A program made the translations under genes and the position numbers. From contig NZ_BMNC01000003.1 in NCBI RefSeq assembly GCF_014646255.1, forward strand, positions 310,001 to 374,000: 64,000 nucleotides of DNA. Reading direction: 5' to 3'. Of the stretch, positions 53,086-61,092 are shown in pieces. The notes beneath the pieces were generated by a model. That model made no database searches and had not been told where the DNA came from. It worked only from the letters and a program-made list of their open reading frames with translations. Positions within the stretch are counted from its first letter, which is position 1; each line of letters opens with the position of its first letter. Source of the stretch: Lentzea pudingi. GTDB lineage: Bacteria > Actinomycetota > Actinomycetes > Mycobacteriales > Pseudonocardiaceae.

Positions 53086-54012
53086 TCAGGCCGCACGGGC
53101 GAGCACCGCCCTGGCGAGCGCGGGCAGGGCGACGGCGAGCCGCCTGCCGTTGGACACGACGACGCGGCGCGAGAACACGTCGTAGTCCGCCTCCTCGATC
53201 AGGTTCAGAATCCTGCCGTAGAGCCGGTACGCGGTCATCACGCACGGCCGTGAACGCGGTGCCAGCATCGCGATGCCCGGCAACGCGCGCGTGTACACGT
53301 CACGCGCCCGGCCGACCTGGTCGCGCAACGCGGCACGCACCTGCTTGTCCGTCTGGCCCGTCGCACGCGCGTGCAGGAGCCTCTCGCGGTCGACGCCGAA
53401 CGAGGCGAGCTCGTCGGCGGGCAGGTACACCCGCCCGCGGTCGAGGTCCTCACCGACGTCCCGGATGAAGTTCGTGAGCTGGAAGGCGACACCCAGAGCC
53501 GCGGCGGCGGGTTCCGCCTCCTCGCGCGGCACGCTCGTGCCGAGCACCGGCAGAACCTGCAGTCCGATCACCGCGGCGGATCCGTGGACGTAACGTTCGA
53601 GGTCGGGGAACCCGGGGTAGTCGGTGACGGTGAGATCCATCCGCATCGACGCCATGAAGTCGTGAAAGTGCTGGGCCGGGATGCCGTAGCGCTGGACGGT
53701 GTCGAGCAGCGCGGTCAGCACCTGGTCGTCCGTGGTGCCGTGCTCCAGGGCCGCGCGCAGCCTCAGTTCGACGGCGGACAGCTCGGCGATCTTCTCGTCG
53801 AGTCCACTGTGGAGATCGTCGACGACGTCGTCCACCCAGCGGGCGAAGCCGTACAGGGCGTGCACCGCCGGGCGTTGTTCCGGGCTGAGCAGTCTCGTGG
53901 CCAAGAAGTACGTGCGGCCGTGCTGCGCGTTGAGCTCGCGGCAGCGCCTGTACGCGTCGCGCAGGGCCGGGGTGGTCACACCGGCGGCGTCCAGTTCGCG
54001 CTCTGCCGACAT
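53086..54012 (-). CDS. crtB: Phytoene synthase
   Basis: 308 residues of the squalene/phytoene synthase fold: first aspartate motif DDVVDD (61-66), second motif NFIRDVGEDLDRGRVYLP, and GSAAVIGLQ. Joins two GGPP to phytoene. ATG 54012 has AAAGGA upstream; the in-frame extension to 54090 lies in the divergent control region. TAGCGT on the minus strand (54044-54049) resembles the cruF -10. Co-transcribed with the Rieske gene and divergent from crtE. Confidence 0.9.
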   Translation of the reverse strand: MSAERELDAAGVTTPALRDAYRRCRELNAQHGRTYFLATRLLSPEQRPAVHALYGFARWVDDVVDDLHSGLDEKIAELSAVELRLRAALEHGTTDDQVLTALLDTVQRYGIPAQHFHDFMASMRMDLTVTDYPGFPDLERYVHGSAAVIGLQVLPVLGTSVPREEAEPAAAALGVAFQLTNFIRDVGEDLDRGRVYLPADELASFGVDRERLLHARATGQTDKQVRAALRDQVGRARDVYTRALPGIAMLAPRSRPCVMTAYRLYGRILNLIEEADYDVFSRRVVVSNGRRLAVALPALARAVLARAA

Positions 54013-54155
54013 CAGCGGTCCTTTCGCGGAAGGGTTCTCCCCAACGCTAAGTCGGCGAGTTGCCCTCCGCACAACGGCGGCGCTCATCATGCAGACCCGG
54101 TGCGCCCGTGGTCAGCTCGGACAGCCGGACTTCCGCCGATTTCGAGGGGGCGACG

Positions 54156-55232
54156 ATGTCGCTGTTGACCAGCGTGGACGCTCGCACGTCGCCTTTGGAC
54201 GACTTCGGCGTGCTCCTGGACGACGCGCTGCGCGAGTTCCTCGGCTCGAGGCAGGGCGCCGACGGCGAGCTCGGTGACGAGCTGCGCAGGCTGACCTTGG
54301 CCGGGGGCAAGAGGATCAGGCCCACGTTCGCGTGGTGGGGCTGGCGTGCGGCAGGCGGTGCGCCACGCGCGGACGCCGTCGTGCGCGCTCTCGTCGCGTT
54401 GGAGCTGTTGCAGACCTGTGCACTCGTGCACGACGACGTGATGGACCGCTCATCCACGCGCAGAGGCAAGCCCTCGGTGCACGAGGCTCTCGCGGCACGG
54501 CACCGGCGTGAGCGCTGGGCGGGCAGTGCCCGCCACTACGGCGACTCGGCGGCGATCCTGGTCGGCGACCTGGCGCTGGCGTGGGCCGACGACGCCCTCG
54601 TGACGGCCGGTCTGCCCGCGGACGCGCTGCAACGCGCCTGGCGCCCGTGGCAGGACGTGCGCACCGAGATGATCACTGGTCAGCACCTCGACCTGCAGGC
54701 CGTCGCGCGGCGAGAGGAGTCCCTGGAGCACGCCGTGCGGGTCGCCGCGCTGAAGACCGCCGCGTACACCGTGGAGCGTCCGTTGCACCTCGGTGCCGCC
54801 CTCGCCGGAGCGGACGACGACGTCGTGAAGAGCCTGCGCGAGTACGGCCACTCCGTCGGCGTCGCCTTCCAGCTGCGGGACGACCTGATCGGCGTGTTCG
54901 GGGACTCGTCGGTGTGCGGGAAGCCGGTGGGCGAGGACCTGAGGGAAGGCAAACGGACACCGCTCATGGCCATCGCACTGTCGAGAGCACAGGGAAACCC
55001 CGGCGCGCAAAGGCTGCTGCGCCGCTGCCTCACCGCCAGCGCGGTGAGCGAACGGACCGTCGACGACGTGCGCGCGTTGCTGGTGGACCTCGGCGCGGTC
55101 GCCGCGGTCGAGGAGCACATCGAGGTGCTCGTGGCCACCGGCCTGGCGGCCCTGGAACGCGCGGACCTCGAGGAGCGGGCCTGCGACGAACTGGTCCGCC
55201 TCGCTCACCGCGCCGTGGCGAGGACGACCTGA
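54156..55232 (+). CDS. crtE: Geranylgeranyl (polyprenyl) diphosphate synthase
   Basis: 358 residues: GGKRIRP near residue 45, first aspartate-rich motif HDDVMD, RRGKPSVH, GDLALAWAD and second motif FQLRDDLIGVFGD. Makes GGPP from FPP/DMAPP and IPP for carotenoid synthesis. ATG 54156 follows GAGGGGG. The stop overlaps crtI by one base (TGATG). Divergent from crtB, so both precursor enzymes share a 143-bp control region. Confidence 0.9.
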   Translation: MSLLTSVDARTSPLDDFGVLLDDALREFLGSRQGADGELGDELRRLTLAGGKRIRPTFAWWGWRAAGGAPRADAVVRALVALELLQTCALVHDDVMDRSSTRRGKPSVHEALAARHRRERWAGSARHYGDSAAILVGDLALAWADDALVTAGLPADALQRAWRPWQDVRTEMITGQHLDLQAVARREESLEHAVRVAALKTAAYTVERPLHLGAALAGADDDVVKSLREYGHSVGVAFQLRDDLIGVFGDSSVCGKPVGEDLREGKRTPLMAIALSRAQGNPGAQRLLRRCLTASAVSERTVDDVRALLVDLGAVAAVEEHIEVLVATGLAALERADLEERACDELVRLAHRAVARTT

Positions 55233-56695
55233 TGGCGCGCAGGGTACGGGGCCGGACCGACCGGGTCGTGGTGGTCGGAGCCGGGCTCTCGGGGTTGTCA
55301 GCGGCACTGCACCTGCGCGGTGCCGGCCACGAGGTGACGGTCCTCGAACGGCAGCCGCACCCTGGCGGCCTGGCGGGCAGGCTCGACGTCGCGGGCCACC
55401 ACATCGACACCGGTCCGACCGTGCTCACCATGCCGGAGCTGCTCGACGAGGCGTTCGCGGCGGTGGGGGAGCGGCGTGAGGACCACCTGGAGCTCCTGCC
55501 GCTGCACCCGGCCTACCGCGCGTCGTTCGCCGACGGGACCGCCCTCGACGTGCACACCGACGGCGAGCGCATGGAGCAGGCAGTCCGCGACTTCGCGGGC
55601 GGTGAGGAAGCGCGCGGGTACCGCGACATGCGGGCGTGGCTGACGAGGCTCTACGAGGTCGAGCGGGACAGGTTCATCGGGGCGAGCTTCGACTCGCCGT
55701 TCGACCTGGTGGGCCCCGATCTGGTGGCGCTCACCCGGCTCGGCGGGTTCGGGTCGCTCGATCGCGCCGTGGGGAAGTTCTTGAAGGACGAACGGCTGCG
55801 CAGGGTGTTCACCTTCCAAGCGCTGTATGCCGGTGTGGCGCCGCGAGACGCGTTGGCCGCCTACGCCGTCATCGCCTACATGGACACTGTGGCGGGCGTG
55901 TGGTTCCCGCGCGGCGGTATGCGTGCCGTGCCACAAGCGATGGCCGATGCCGCGGCACGCGCCGGTGTGCAGTTCTCCTACGGCGTTGAGGTCGACGACC
56001 TCGAACGCACGGGGAGCCGGGTGACGGCCGTGCGTTCGACGGAAGCCCGCTTCCCTTGCGACGCGGTGGTTCTCGCGACCGGTCCCGGCCAGAGCACCCG
56101 GCTGCTGCGCGGGGAGCCGCGCAGGCTGAGGCCGCTGCGCTGGTCGCCCTCGGCCGTCGTCGTGCACCTGAGCGCCCGCAGGGTGGTGGACGACCTCGCC
56201 CACCACACGATCTCCTTCGGCGAGCAGTGGAACGGCACCTTCGACGAGATCATCCGGCGCGGCCGGCTGATGAGCGACCCGTCGTTGCTGCTGACCACCC
56301 CGACGCTGACCGACCCCGCACTCGCCCCGGCCGACCGCCACCTGCAGTACCTCCTCGCGCCCTGCCCGAACCTCGACGTGGCCCCGATCCGCTGGGACGT
56401 CGAGGCCAGGCGGTACGCGGAGGAGCTCGTCGCGGAGATGACGGCCCGCAAGCTCGTCGCCGACGCCGAACCGCTCGCCGTCGTGACCCCGGACGACTGG
56501 GCGCGGGAGGGCCAGGCCGCGGGCACCCCGTTCTCGGCCGCGCACACCTTCACCCAGACGGGTCCGTTCCGGCCGGGCAACCTGCCGTTCCGCGACGGCA
56601 ACGTCGTGCTGGCGGGCAGCGGCACGACACCGGGTGTGGGCATCCCCCCGGTGCTGATCTCCGGGCGGCTGGCGGCCGAGCGGCTGCGGCGCTGA
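55232..56695 (+). CDS. crtI: Phytoene desaturase
   Basis: 487 residues: FAD motif VVGAGLSGLSAALHLRGAGH, ERQPHPGGLAGRL, DTGPTVLTMP, the membrane-associating region with FPRGGMRAVPQAM and the C-terminal signature VVLAGSGTTPGVGIPPVLISG, all typical of bacterial CrtI. Introduces the double bonds that convert phytoene to lycopene. ATG 55232 overlaps the crtE stop. Confidence 0.9.
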   Translation: MARRVRGRTDRVVVVGAGLSGLSAALHLRGAGHEVTVLERQPHPGGLAGRLDVAGHHIDTGPTVLTMPELLDEAFAAVGERREDHLELLPLHPAYRASFADGTALDVHTDGERMEQAVRDFAGGEEARGYRDMRAWLTRLYEVERDRFIGASFDSPFDLVGPDLVALTRLGGFGSLDRAVGKFLKDERLRRVFTFQALYAGVAPRDALAAYAVIAYMDTVAGVWFPRGGMRAVPQAMADAAARAGVQFSYGVEVDDLERTGSRVTAVRSTEARFPCDAVVLATGPGQSTRLLRGEPRRLRPLRWSPSAVVVHLSARRVVDDLAHHTISFGEQWNGTFDEIIRRGRLMSDPSLLLTTPTLTDPALAPADRHLQYLLAPCPNLDVAPIRWDVEARRYAEELVAEMTARKLVADAEPLAVVTPDDWAREGQAAGTPFSAAHTFTQTGPFRPGNLPFRDGNVVLAGSGTTPGVGIPPVLISGRLAAERLRR

Positions 56696-56715
56696 CCCTG
56701 CTGTCAGCCCGACCT

Positions 56716-56747
56716 CCCCAGGCCTGATCCTGCGGTCAGGCCTGGGG
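56716..56747. terminator. Bidirectional terminator hairpin after crtI
   Basis: CCCCAGGCCTGA (56716-56727), eight-base loop, TCAGGCCTGGGG (56736-56747): a 12-bp perfect stem between convergent crtI and the flavin monooxygenase gene, whose stop codon is inside the stem. Confidence 0.8.
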
Positions 56748-57905
56748 CACCGCGATGGGCGGCAGAGCCCGCTCACTCGCGGCGACCTGGGTCATCCTGG
56801 CCGTCAGCGGCGCCAGTAGCCGTGACGTGAACGCCTTGTCGGCCACGTGCCGCAGCCGCAGGCCGAGCCGAGTCCGGGGATAGGCGAACGGCACCAGCCA
56901 GCCGGGGAAGTTCTGCACGTCGTCCACGAGGGGCCGCATCCACTCCTCGTAGGCGGTGAGCCCGGACCCGGACCCAGACAGCGAGGCGGCCAGCACGTAC
57001 CCGCTGACGAGCGCCAGCGAGGCACCGCCCCCGCCCATCGGGGTGACGCACCACGCGGCGTCCCCAACCAGGCACACCCGCCCGCGGTGCCACGACGGCA
57101 TCCGGATCTGGGTGAGCTGGTCGACGTAGACGTCGTCGGAGACGTCGAACCCGTCGAGGACGCGGCGGGCCTCCCAGCCCGCGTCGGCGAAGCGGTCCCG
57201 GAAGCGGCTCAGGGCACCAGCGCGGTCAACCACGGCGAAGTCACCGGTACAAGCCAGCATGGCCCGCGTCGTGCCGTGGTTGTCGGGGCGCAGGTGGATC
57301 TGCCGTCCCCCGGTGGTGGTGTACCAGCGCCACCGGCTGTCGTCGCTCGCCGTGCGCGGGATCGTGCCGAACGCCATCGCGATGCCGAGGTCGCGGCGGT
57401 CGACGTCGTCGAAGAGCAGGTCGCGGGTGGTGGAGCGGACGCCCTCGGCGACGACCAGCAGATCGGCGTGGAACGTCCGGCCGGTGGTGGTCACCGTGAC
57501 CGCGTCGGGGCCGTCCTCGACACGAGAGATGGTGTCGCCGTAGAGGACCTCGACGCCTTCTGGCAGGTGCCGCAGGATCGTGCGGGCGAGGTCGCCGCGC
57601 AGGACCTCCAACTCGGCGGTCGCGCCGTCCGGGCCTGCCGAGGGCAGTTCCGCGCGCACGCGGCCCGACGAGTCGACGAACACCGTGCCGGTCTCGGTGG
57701 TGTTCTGCTCCTTGACCGCGTCGAACAGCCCCATCCTGGTCAGCACCTCGCGGGCGGTGCCGCGGACGTCGACGTTCTGCCCGCCGTCACGGAACGCCGG
57801 TGCGCGCTCCAGCACGGTCACCTCCCACCCGGTGCGCCGCAGCCAGAACGCGGCCGAGAGCCCGGCGATGCTCGCGCCGGAGATCACCGCGTGCCGTGTC
57901 GTCAT
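56736..57905 (-). CDS. FAD-dependent monooxygenase (PheA/TetX-like)
   Basis: 389 residues: FAD motif ISGASIAGLSAAFWLRRTGW, the internal VVAEGVRSTTRDLL (DG-like) motif and CLVGDAAWCVTPMGGGGASL (GD motif) of single-component aromatic hydroxylases. Similar proteins hydroxylate phenolics or inactivate tetracyclines. ATG 57905 begins 18 bases left of a 21-bp palindrome shared with the divergent MarR gene, which therefore probably controls it. Confidence 0.87.
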   Translation of the reverse strand: MTTRHAVISGASIAGLSAAFWLRRTGWEVTVLERAPAFRDGGQNVDVRGTAREVLTRMGLFDAVKEQNTTETGTVFVDSSGRVRAELPSAGPDGATAELEVLRGDLARTILRHLPEGVEVLYGDTISRVEDGPDAVTVTTTGRTFHADLLVVAEGVRSTTRDLLFDDVDRRDLGIAMAFGTIPRTASDDSRWRWYTTTGGRQIHLRPDNHGTTRAMLACTGDFAVVDRAGALSRFRDRFADAGWEARRVLDGFDVSDDVYVDQLTQIRMPSWHRGRVCLVGDAAWCVTPMGGGGASLALVSGYVLAASLSGSGSGLTAYEEWMRPLVDDVQNFPGWLVPFAYPRTRLGLRLRHVADKAFTSRLLAPLTARMTQVAASERALPPIAVPQA

Positions 57906-57922
57906 GTGCAACTCCCTGCTTG

Positions 57923-57943
57923 GTAGCTTTGCTGCAAAGCTAC
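57923..57943. promoter_or_regulatory. MarR operator (21-bp palindrome)
   Basis: GTAGCTTTGC-T-GCAAAGCTAC: two perfect 10-bp arms around a single base, in the 58-bp gap between the divergent monooxygenase and MarR genes. Confidence 0.8.
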
Positions 57944-57963
57944 TTCGGTGCGAAGGAGGGTGC

Positions 57964-58464
57964 ATGACAGATGCGGATCCGCTGGTGGAGGCGTGGTCGG
58001 CGGCCCAGGTCGAGGTGATGCACGGCCTGCGGGACTGGGTCGTCGCGTTCGAGGCGCTCAACCAGCACCTCGCCACGTGGATGCGCCTGCCCGCCTCCGA
58101 CGCCACCGCGCTGGGGCAGATCGTCTGGGCGGCCGAGGCGGGCACGCCGCTCTCGCCCGCGCAGCTGGCCCGGCAGATCGGCATGACGACCGGCGCCACC
58201 ACGATCCTGCTCAACCGGCTGGAGTCCGCCGGTCACCTCGTCCGCAGCCGCGAGAGCGCCGACCGCCGCCGCGTCACGCTGCGACCCGTCCCGGCGTCGC
58301 GCGAGCACGCCCGCCGCTTCCTCGTCGCCGCCGGTGCCGAGATCGCCGACGTCCTCCGCACGACCTCGCCGGCCGAGCTCCGCACCGTCGCCGCCTTCCT
58401 GGGCAGGATCACCGGCGCCGCGGCCGACGCCGACCGGCGGCTCGGCGCGGGGGAGAAGTTGTGA
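57964..58464 (+). CDS. MarR family transcriptional regulator
   Basis: 166 residues with a winged helix-turn-helix (LSPAQLARQIGMTTGATTIL, then LNRLESAGHLVRSRESADRR, the wing) flanked by dimerisation helices. AAGGAGG before ATG 57964. Divergent from the flavin monooxygenase; the palindrome between them fits a MarR dimer controlling both genes in response to a phenolic compound. Confidence 0.88.
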   Translation: MTDADPLVEAWSAAQVEVMHGLRDWVVAFEALNQHLATWMRLPASDATALGQIVWAAEAGTPLSPAQLARQIGMTTGATTILLNRLESAGHLVRSRESADRRRVTLRPVPASREHARRFLVAAGAEIADVLRTTSPAELRTVAAFLGRITGAAADADRRLGAGEKL

Positions 58465-58475
58465 CGAGGTCGACG

Positions 58476-58500
58476 GTTGACGCTCGCCGGAGTGGGGCAT
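58476..58500 (+). promoter_or_regulatory. SigB/SigF-type promoter for csbD
   Basis: GTTG (58476-58479), a 15-base spacer and GGGCAT (58495-58500), 43 bases before the CsbD start. CsbD proteins are classical general-stress genes, which supports the reading. Confidence 0.6.
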
Positions 58501-58543
58501 CCGGCTGGCGTAGCACCGAAAGCAGTCGTTGAGGGAGGACCAC

Positions 58544-58720
58544 ATGGGCACCGACGACAAGATCGACGCCAAGGCCGACCAGCTCAAGGGCAAGGTCAAG
58601 GAGGGCGTCGGCTCCGCGACCGACGACGACGGCCTCGAGGCCGAAGGCAAGGGCGACCAGGCGAAGGGTCACCTGAAGGAAGGCGTCGAGAAGGTGAAGG
58701 ACGCTTTCAAGAAGGACTGA
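58544..58720 (+). CDS. CsbD family stress protein
   Basis: 58 residues, highly charged, lysine- and glycine-rich: KIDAKADQLKGKVKEGVGSA followed by a repeat-like EAEGKGDQAKGHLKEG, exactly the CsbD pattern. Sigma-B-dependent in Bacillus; role unknown. GGGAGG precedes ATG 58544. A 17-bp terminator stem follows. Confidence 0.9.
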   Translation: MGTDDKIDAKADQLKGKVKEGVGSATDDDGLEAEGKGDQAKGHLKEGVEKVKDAFKKD

Positions 58721-58733
58721 CCGACGCGTCTCC

Positions 58734-58771
58734 CGCGATGAGCGTGCATCTGCGGATGCACGCTCATCGCG
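58734..58771 (+). terminator. Strong terminator after csbD
   Basis: CGCGATGAGCGTGCATC (58734-58750), tetraloop TGCG, and the exact complement (58755-58771), then TTTA: a 17-bp perfect stem. Confidence 0.85.
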
Positions 58772-58836
58772 TTTACGTGGGAGAATTCCAGCACGACCGC
58801 CCGTGACCCGCACGGGTCGTACAGAGAGCCGAGAAC

Positions 58837-59010
58837 TTGCAGATCCAGCCCGTTGCCCAGACGTTGCCCGAACATGGGCTGTTCAGCCACCCGGACACCG
58901 AGTACACCAGTGTCAAGCCTGCGTTCTCGTCCGCTGAGGTGGCTCAGAACCGCGCGAACCTCTTCCACGAACCGGCTGCCGCGCCCGAGGTCTACTCGAA
59001 CACCCCGTAG
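58837..59010 (+). CDS. Possible short ORF, unrecognised
   Basis: 57 codons from TTG 58837 (GAGAG upstream) to TAG 59008. The peptide has a natural look (LPEHGLFSHPDTEYTSVKPA, then EVAQNRANLFHEPAA) and G/C third-position bias, and it is not the shadow of a longer gene except for its last 19 bases. It may be a small gene or the start of a truncated one. I do not recognise it. Confidence 0.3.
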   Translation: MQIQPVAQTLPEHGLFSHPDTEYTSVKPAFSSAEVAQNRANLFHEPAAAPEVYSNTP

Positions 59011-60149
59011 CCCGCGACGGCGTGCCTGCGCACCCCGTCCAGGTCGAGCTCCACGCCGATGCCGGGGGTGTCCGGCAGCGTGATGTAGCCGTCCTTGACG
59101 ATCGAGCCGCTCCCGTCCGGTGCGTGGACGTAGCTGTCCCACACCGCGCGCTCCTCGAGGGCGTGCCACTCCTGGACGAAGAAGTTGGGGATCGCCCCGC
59201 ACTGGTGCGACGTGGCCATCGTGCCCAGCGGCGTCGACACCAGGTGCGGTGCGAAGGGCACGTAGTGGAGCTCCGCGAGGTTGGCGATCTTCTTGGCCTC
59301 GGCGAGGCCGCCGCACTTCGGCACGTCCGGCTCGATCACGTCCACGGCGCCGCGTTCGAGCAGCTCGCGGAACCCCCACCGCAGGTACAGGTTCTCGCCG
59401 GCGCAGATCGGCGTGCGGGTCTGCTCCCGCACTCGCACGAGCGCGTCGACGTTCTCCGCCGGTAGCGGTTCCTCCAGCCACATCAGGCCGAACGGCTCGA
59501 GCTCCCACGAGATCCGGCACGCGCTGGGCACGTCGTAGCGGGCGTGCAGGTCGATGGCCAGGTCGACGTCCGGCCCGATCGCCTCCCGCACGGCCGCCAC
59601 CCGCTCGACCATCGACCGCAGCTCGGCCGCGTTGACGGTGTGGTTGAACGCGTCGAACTTGGCCGGGTGGCTCAGGTCGTCGACGTCGAACTTGATCGCG
59701 GTGAACCCCTCCGCGACCATCCGCTGGGCCCGGTCCACGCACCCGCTGACCGAGCCGGCCGGGTCGTCGCCGTCGCCGCAGTCCGCGTAGAGGCGGATCC
59801 GGTCGCGGAACTTGCCGCCCAGCAACCGGTACACCGGCTGGCCCGCGGCCTTGCCCGCCAGGTCCCACAGCGCGAGCTCGATCCCGGACAGGGCGATCAC
59901 GAACACCCCGCCCTGCGCCCCCGCGAAGACCTTGGCGCGCCGCAGTTTCTCCCAGCACCGCTCGACGTTGCGCGGGTCCTCGCCGATCAGGAGCGGCGTC
60001 AGGGAGTTGATCATTCCGACGACGGCACCCGCGCCGGCGTCGGGATTGGCCTCGCCGAACCCGCTGAGGCCCTCGTCGGTGTCGATCCGCACGAGCGTGG
60101 CCTCACCGTGGTAGGCGACCACCGCCGTTGTGACGTTCACGATTCGCAT
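58992..60149 (-). CDS. Enolase-superfamily dehydratase (mandelate racemase/galactonate dehydratase-like)
   Basis: 385 residues: capping domain, then TIM barrel with Mg ligands Asp200 (AIDLHARYD), Glu226 (WLEEPLP) and Glu252 (CAGENLY), a KxD-type Lys153 (AIKFDVDD) and His302 (FAPHLVS) as general base. The set of residues fits acid-sugar dehydratases such as galactonate or gluconate dehydratase; the specific sugar acid is uncertain. It lies in a locus with an ABC sugar transporter and a GntR regulator divergent from it, consistent with sugar-acid catabolism. Confidence 0.85.
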   Translation of the reverse strand: MRIVNVTTAVVAYHGEATLVRIDTDEGLSGFGEANPDAGAGAVVGMINSLTPLLIGEDPRNVERCWEKLRRAKVFAGAQGGVFVIALSGIELALWDLAGKAAGQPVYRLLGGKFRDRIRLYADCGDGDDPAGSVSGCVDRAQRMVAEGFTAIKFDVDDLSHPAKFDAFNHTVNAAELRSMVERVAAVREAIGPDVDLAIDLHARYDVPSACRISWELEPFGLMWLEEPLPAENVDALVRVREQTRTPICAGENLYLRWGFRELLERGAVDVIEPDVPKCGGLAEAKKIANLAELHYVPFAPHLVSTPLGTMATSHQCGAIPNFFVQEWHALEERAVWDSYVHAPDGSGSIVKDGYITLPDTPGIGVELDLDGVRRHAVAGYGVFE

Positions 60150-60199
60150 GGCTCTCCCGGGTCGGGTGGTGCATGAGAACGGACTGTCGCGAAACCCAA

Positions 60200-60236
60200 C
60201 TTGTCCTATAAGCTGATGACATGCAAAGGGGACAAG
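60200..60236. promoter_or_regulatory. GntR promoter and putative operator
   Basis: CTTGTCC (60200-60206) and GGACAAG (60230-60236) form a dyad flanking TAAGCT (60209-60214), a -10 six bases before ATG 60221. The right half lies in codons 4-6, so the operator would straddle the start of a leaderless transcript. Confidence 0.5.
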
Positions 60237-60964
60237 AGTCTCTGGACGCTGTCAAGGTCCGGACCCTCCCGGTGCAGGTGGCGGCCCACCTGACCCGCCG
60301 CATCGTCAGCGGCGAGATCGAGGACGGCCGCGCACCGTCAGAGCTCGACATCTCCCAGGAGTTCGGCGTTTCCCGCGTCGTGGCGAGGGAGACGCTCAAG
60401 ATCCTCGCCTCGCTGGACATCGTCGAGGTCGCGCAGGGCCGCCGTGTCGTCGTGCGTCCTCCCGCCGAGTGGGACTACCTGAGCCCGCTGCTCATCGAAT
60501 GGCTGCCGACGGAGATCGTCGGCGACCTGCTGCAGGAGCTGCACCAGATGCGAGTGCTGCTCGAACCCGAACTCGCCGCGATGGCCGCGGCCGTCGTCAC
60601 CGACGAGTCGCTCGACCGGCTCCAGGCCGGGATCGACCGCATGGCCGAGCTCGAGGCGGACCCCAACGCCTACCTCGAGGTCGACCACGAGTTCCACATG
60701 GAGATCTGCCGGGCGGCCGACAACCGCATCCTCGACCGGATCATGTACTCGGCCCGCTGGCTCGGCACGGCCAGCCGGCGCATCACCAACGAGGCACCGG
60801 CCGCACTGCGCAAGGCCACCGCCGACCACACGGAGATCTACGAGGCGATCGTCGCGCGCGATCCGGACCGTGCCCGCGCGGCGATGCGCAAACACCTCGC
60901 GAACAACTCCGCTCTCCTCGCGGAGAAGGAGAAGCAGACCAGGCGGGCTTCCCGCCGCCGCTAG
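60221..60964 (+). CDS. GntR family transcriptional regulator (FadR/FCD type)
   Basis: 247 residues: winged helix domain (PSELDISQEFGVSRVVARET, residues about 46-65) and FCD domain with metal-type histidines (EVDHEFHMEI, ADHTEIYEAI). FCD-type GntRs of this kind often bind sugar acids such as gluconate or galactonate, matching the enolase-superfamily gene transcribed divergently. Likely controls both the dehydratase and the downstream transporter. Confidence 0.9.
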   Translation: MQRGQESLDAVKVRTLPVQVAAHLTRRIVSGEIEDGRAPSELDISQEFGVSRVVARETLKILASLDIVEVAQGRRVVVRPPAEWDYLSPLLIEWLPTEIVGDLLQELHQMRVLLEPELAAMAAAVVTDESLDRLQAGIDRMAELEADPNAYLEVDHEFHMEICRAADNRILDRIMYSARWLGTASRRITNEAPAALRKATADHTEIYEAIVARDPDRARAAMRKHLANNSALLAEKEKQTRRASRRR

Positions 60965-61092
60965 CACACCGCACTTCGCTCCGCCGTCTTCGCCGCTCGA
61001 CCCGGCAGCGCGGCGCACGCCTCGCTGTACCGCCGGCTGCAACGTCGCCCCGTCGGTACGCGTCCGCATGCCCGGACGCGAGAGGAGTGGTC

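Noticed and set aside
54581..55231. Upstream in-frame extension of crtI through crtE
   Set aside because: Overlaps crtE in another frame with arginine-rich nonsense; crtI begins naturally at ATG 55232.
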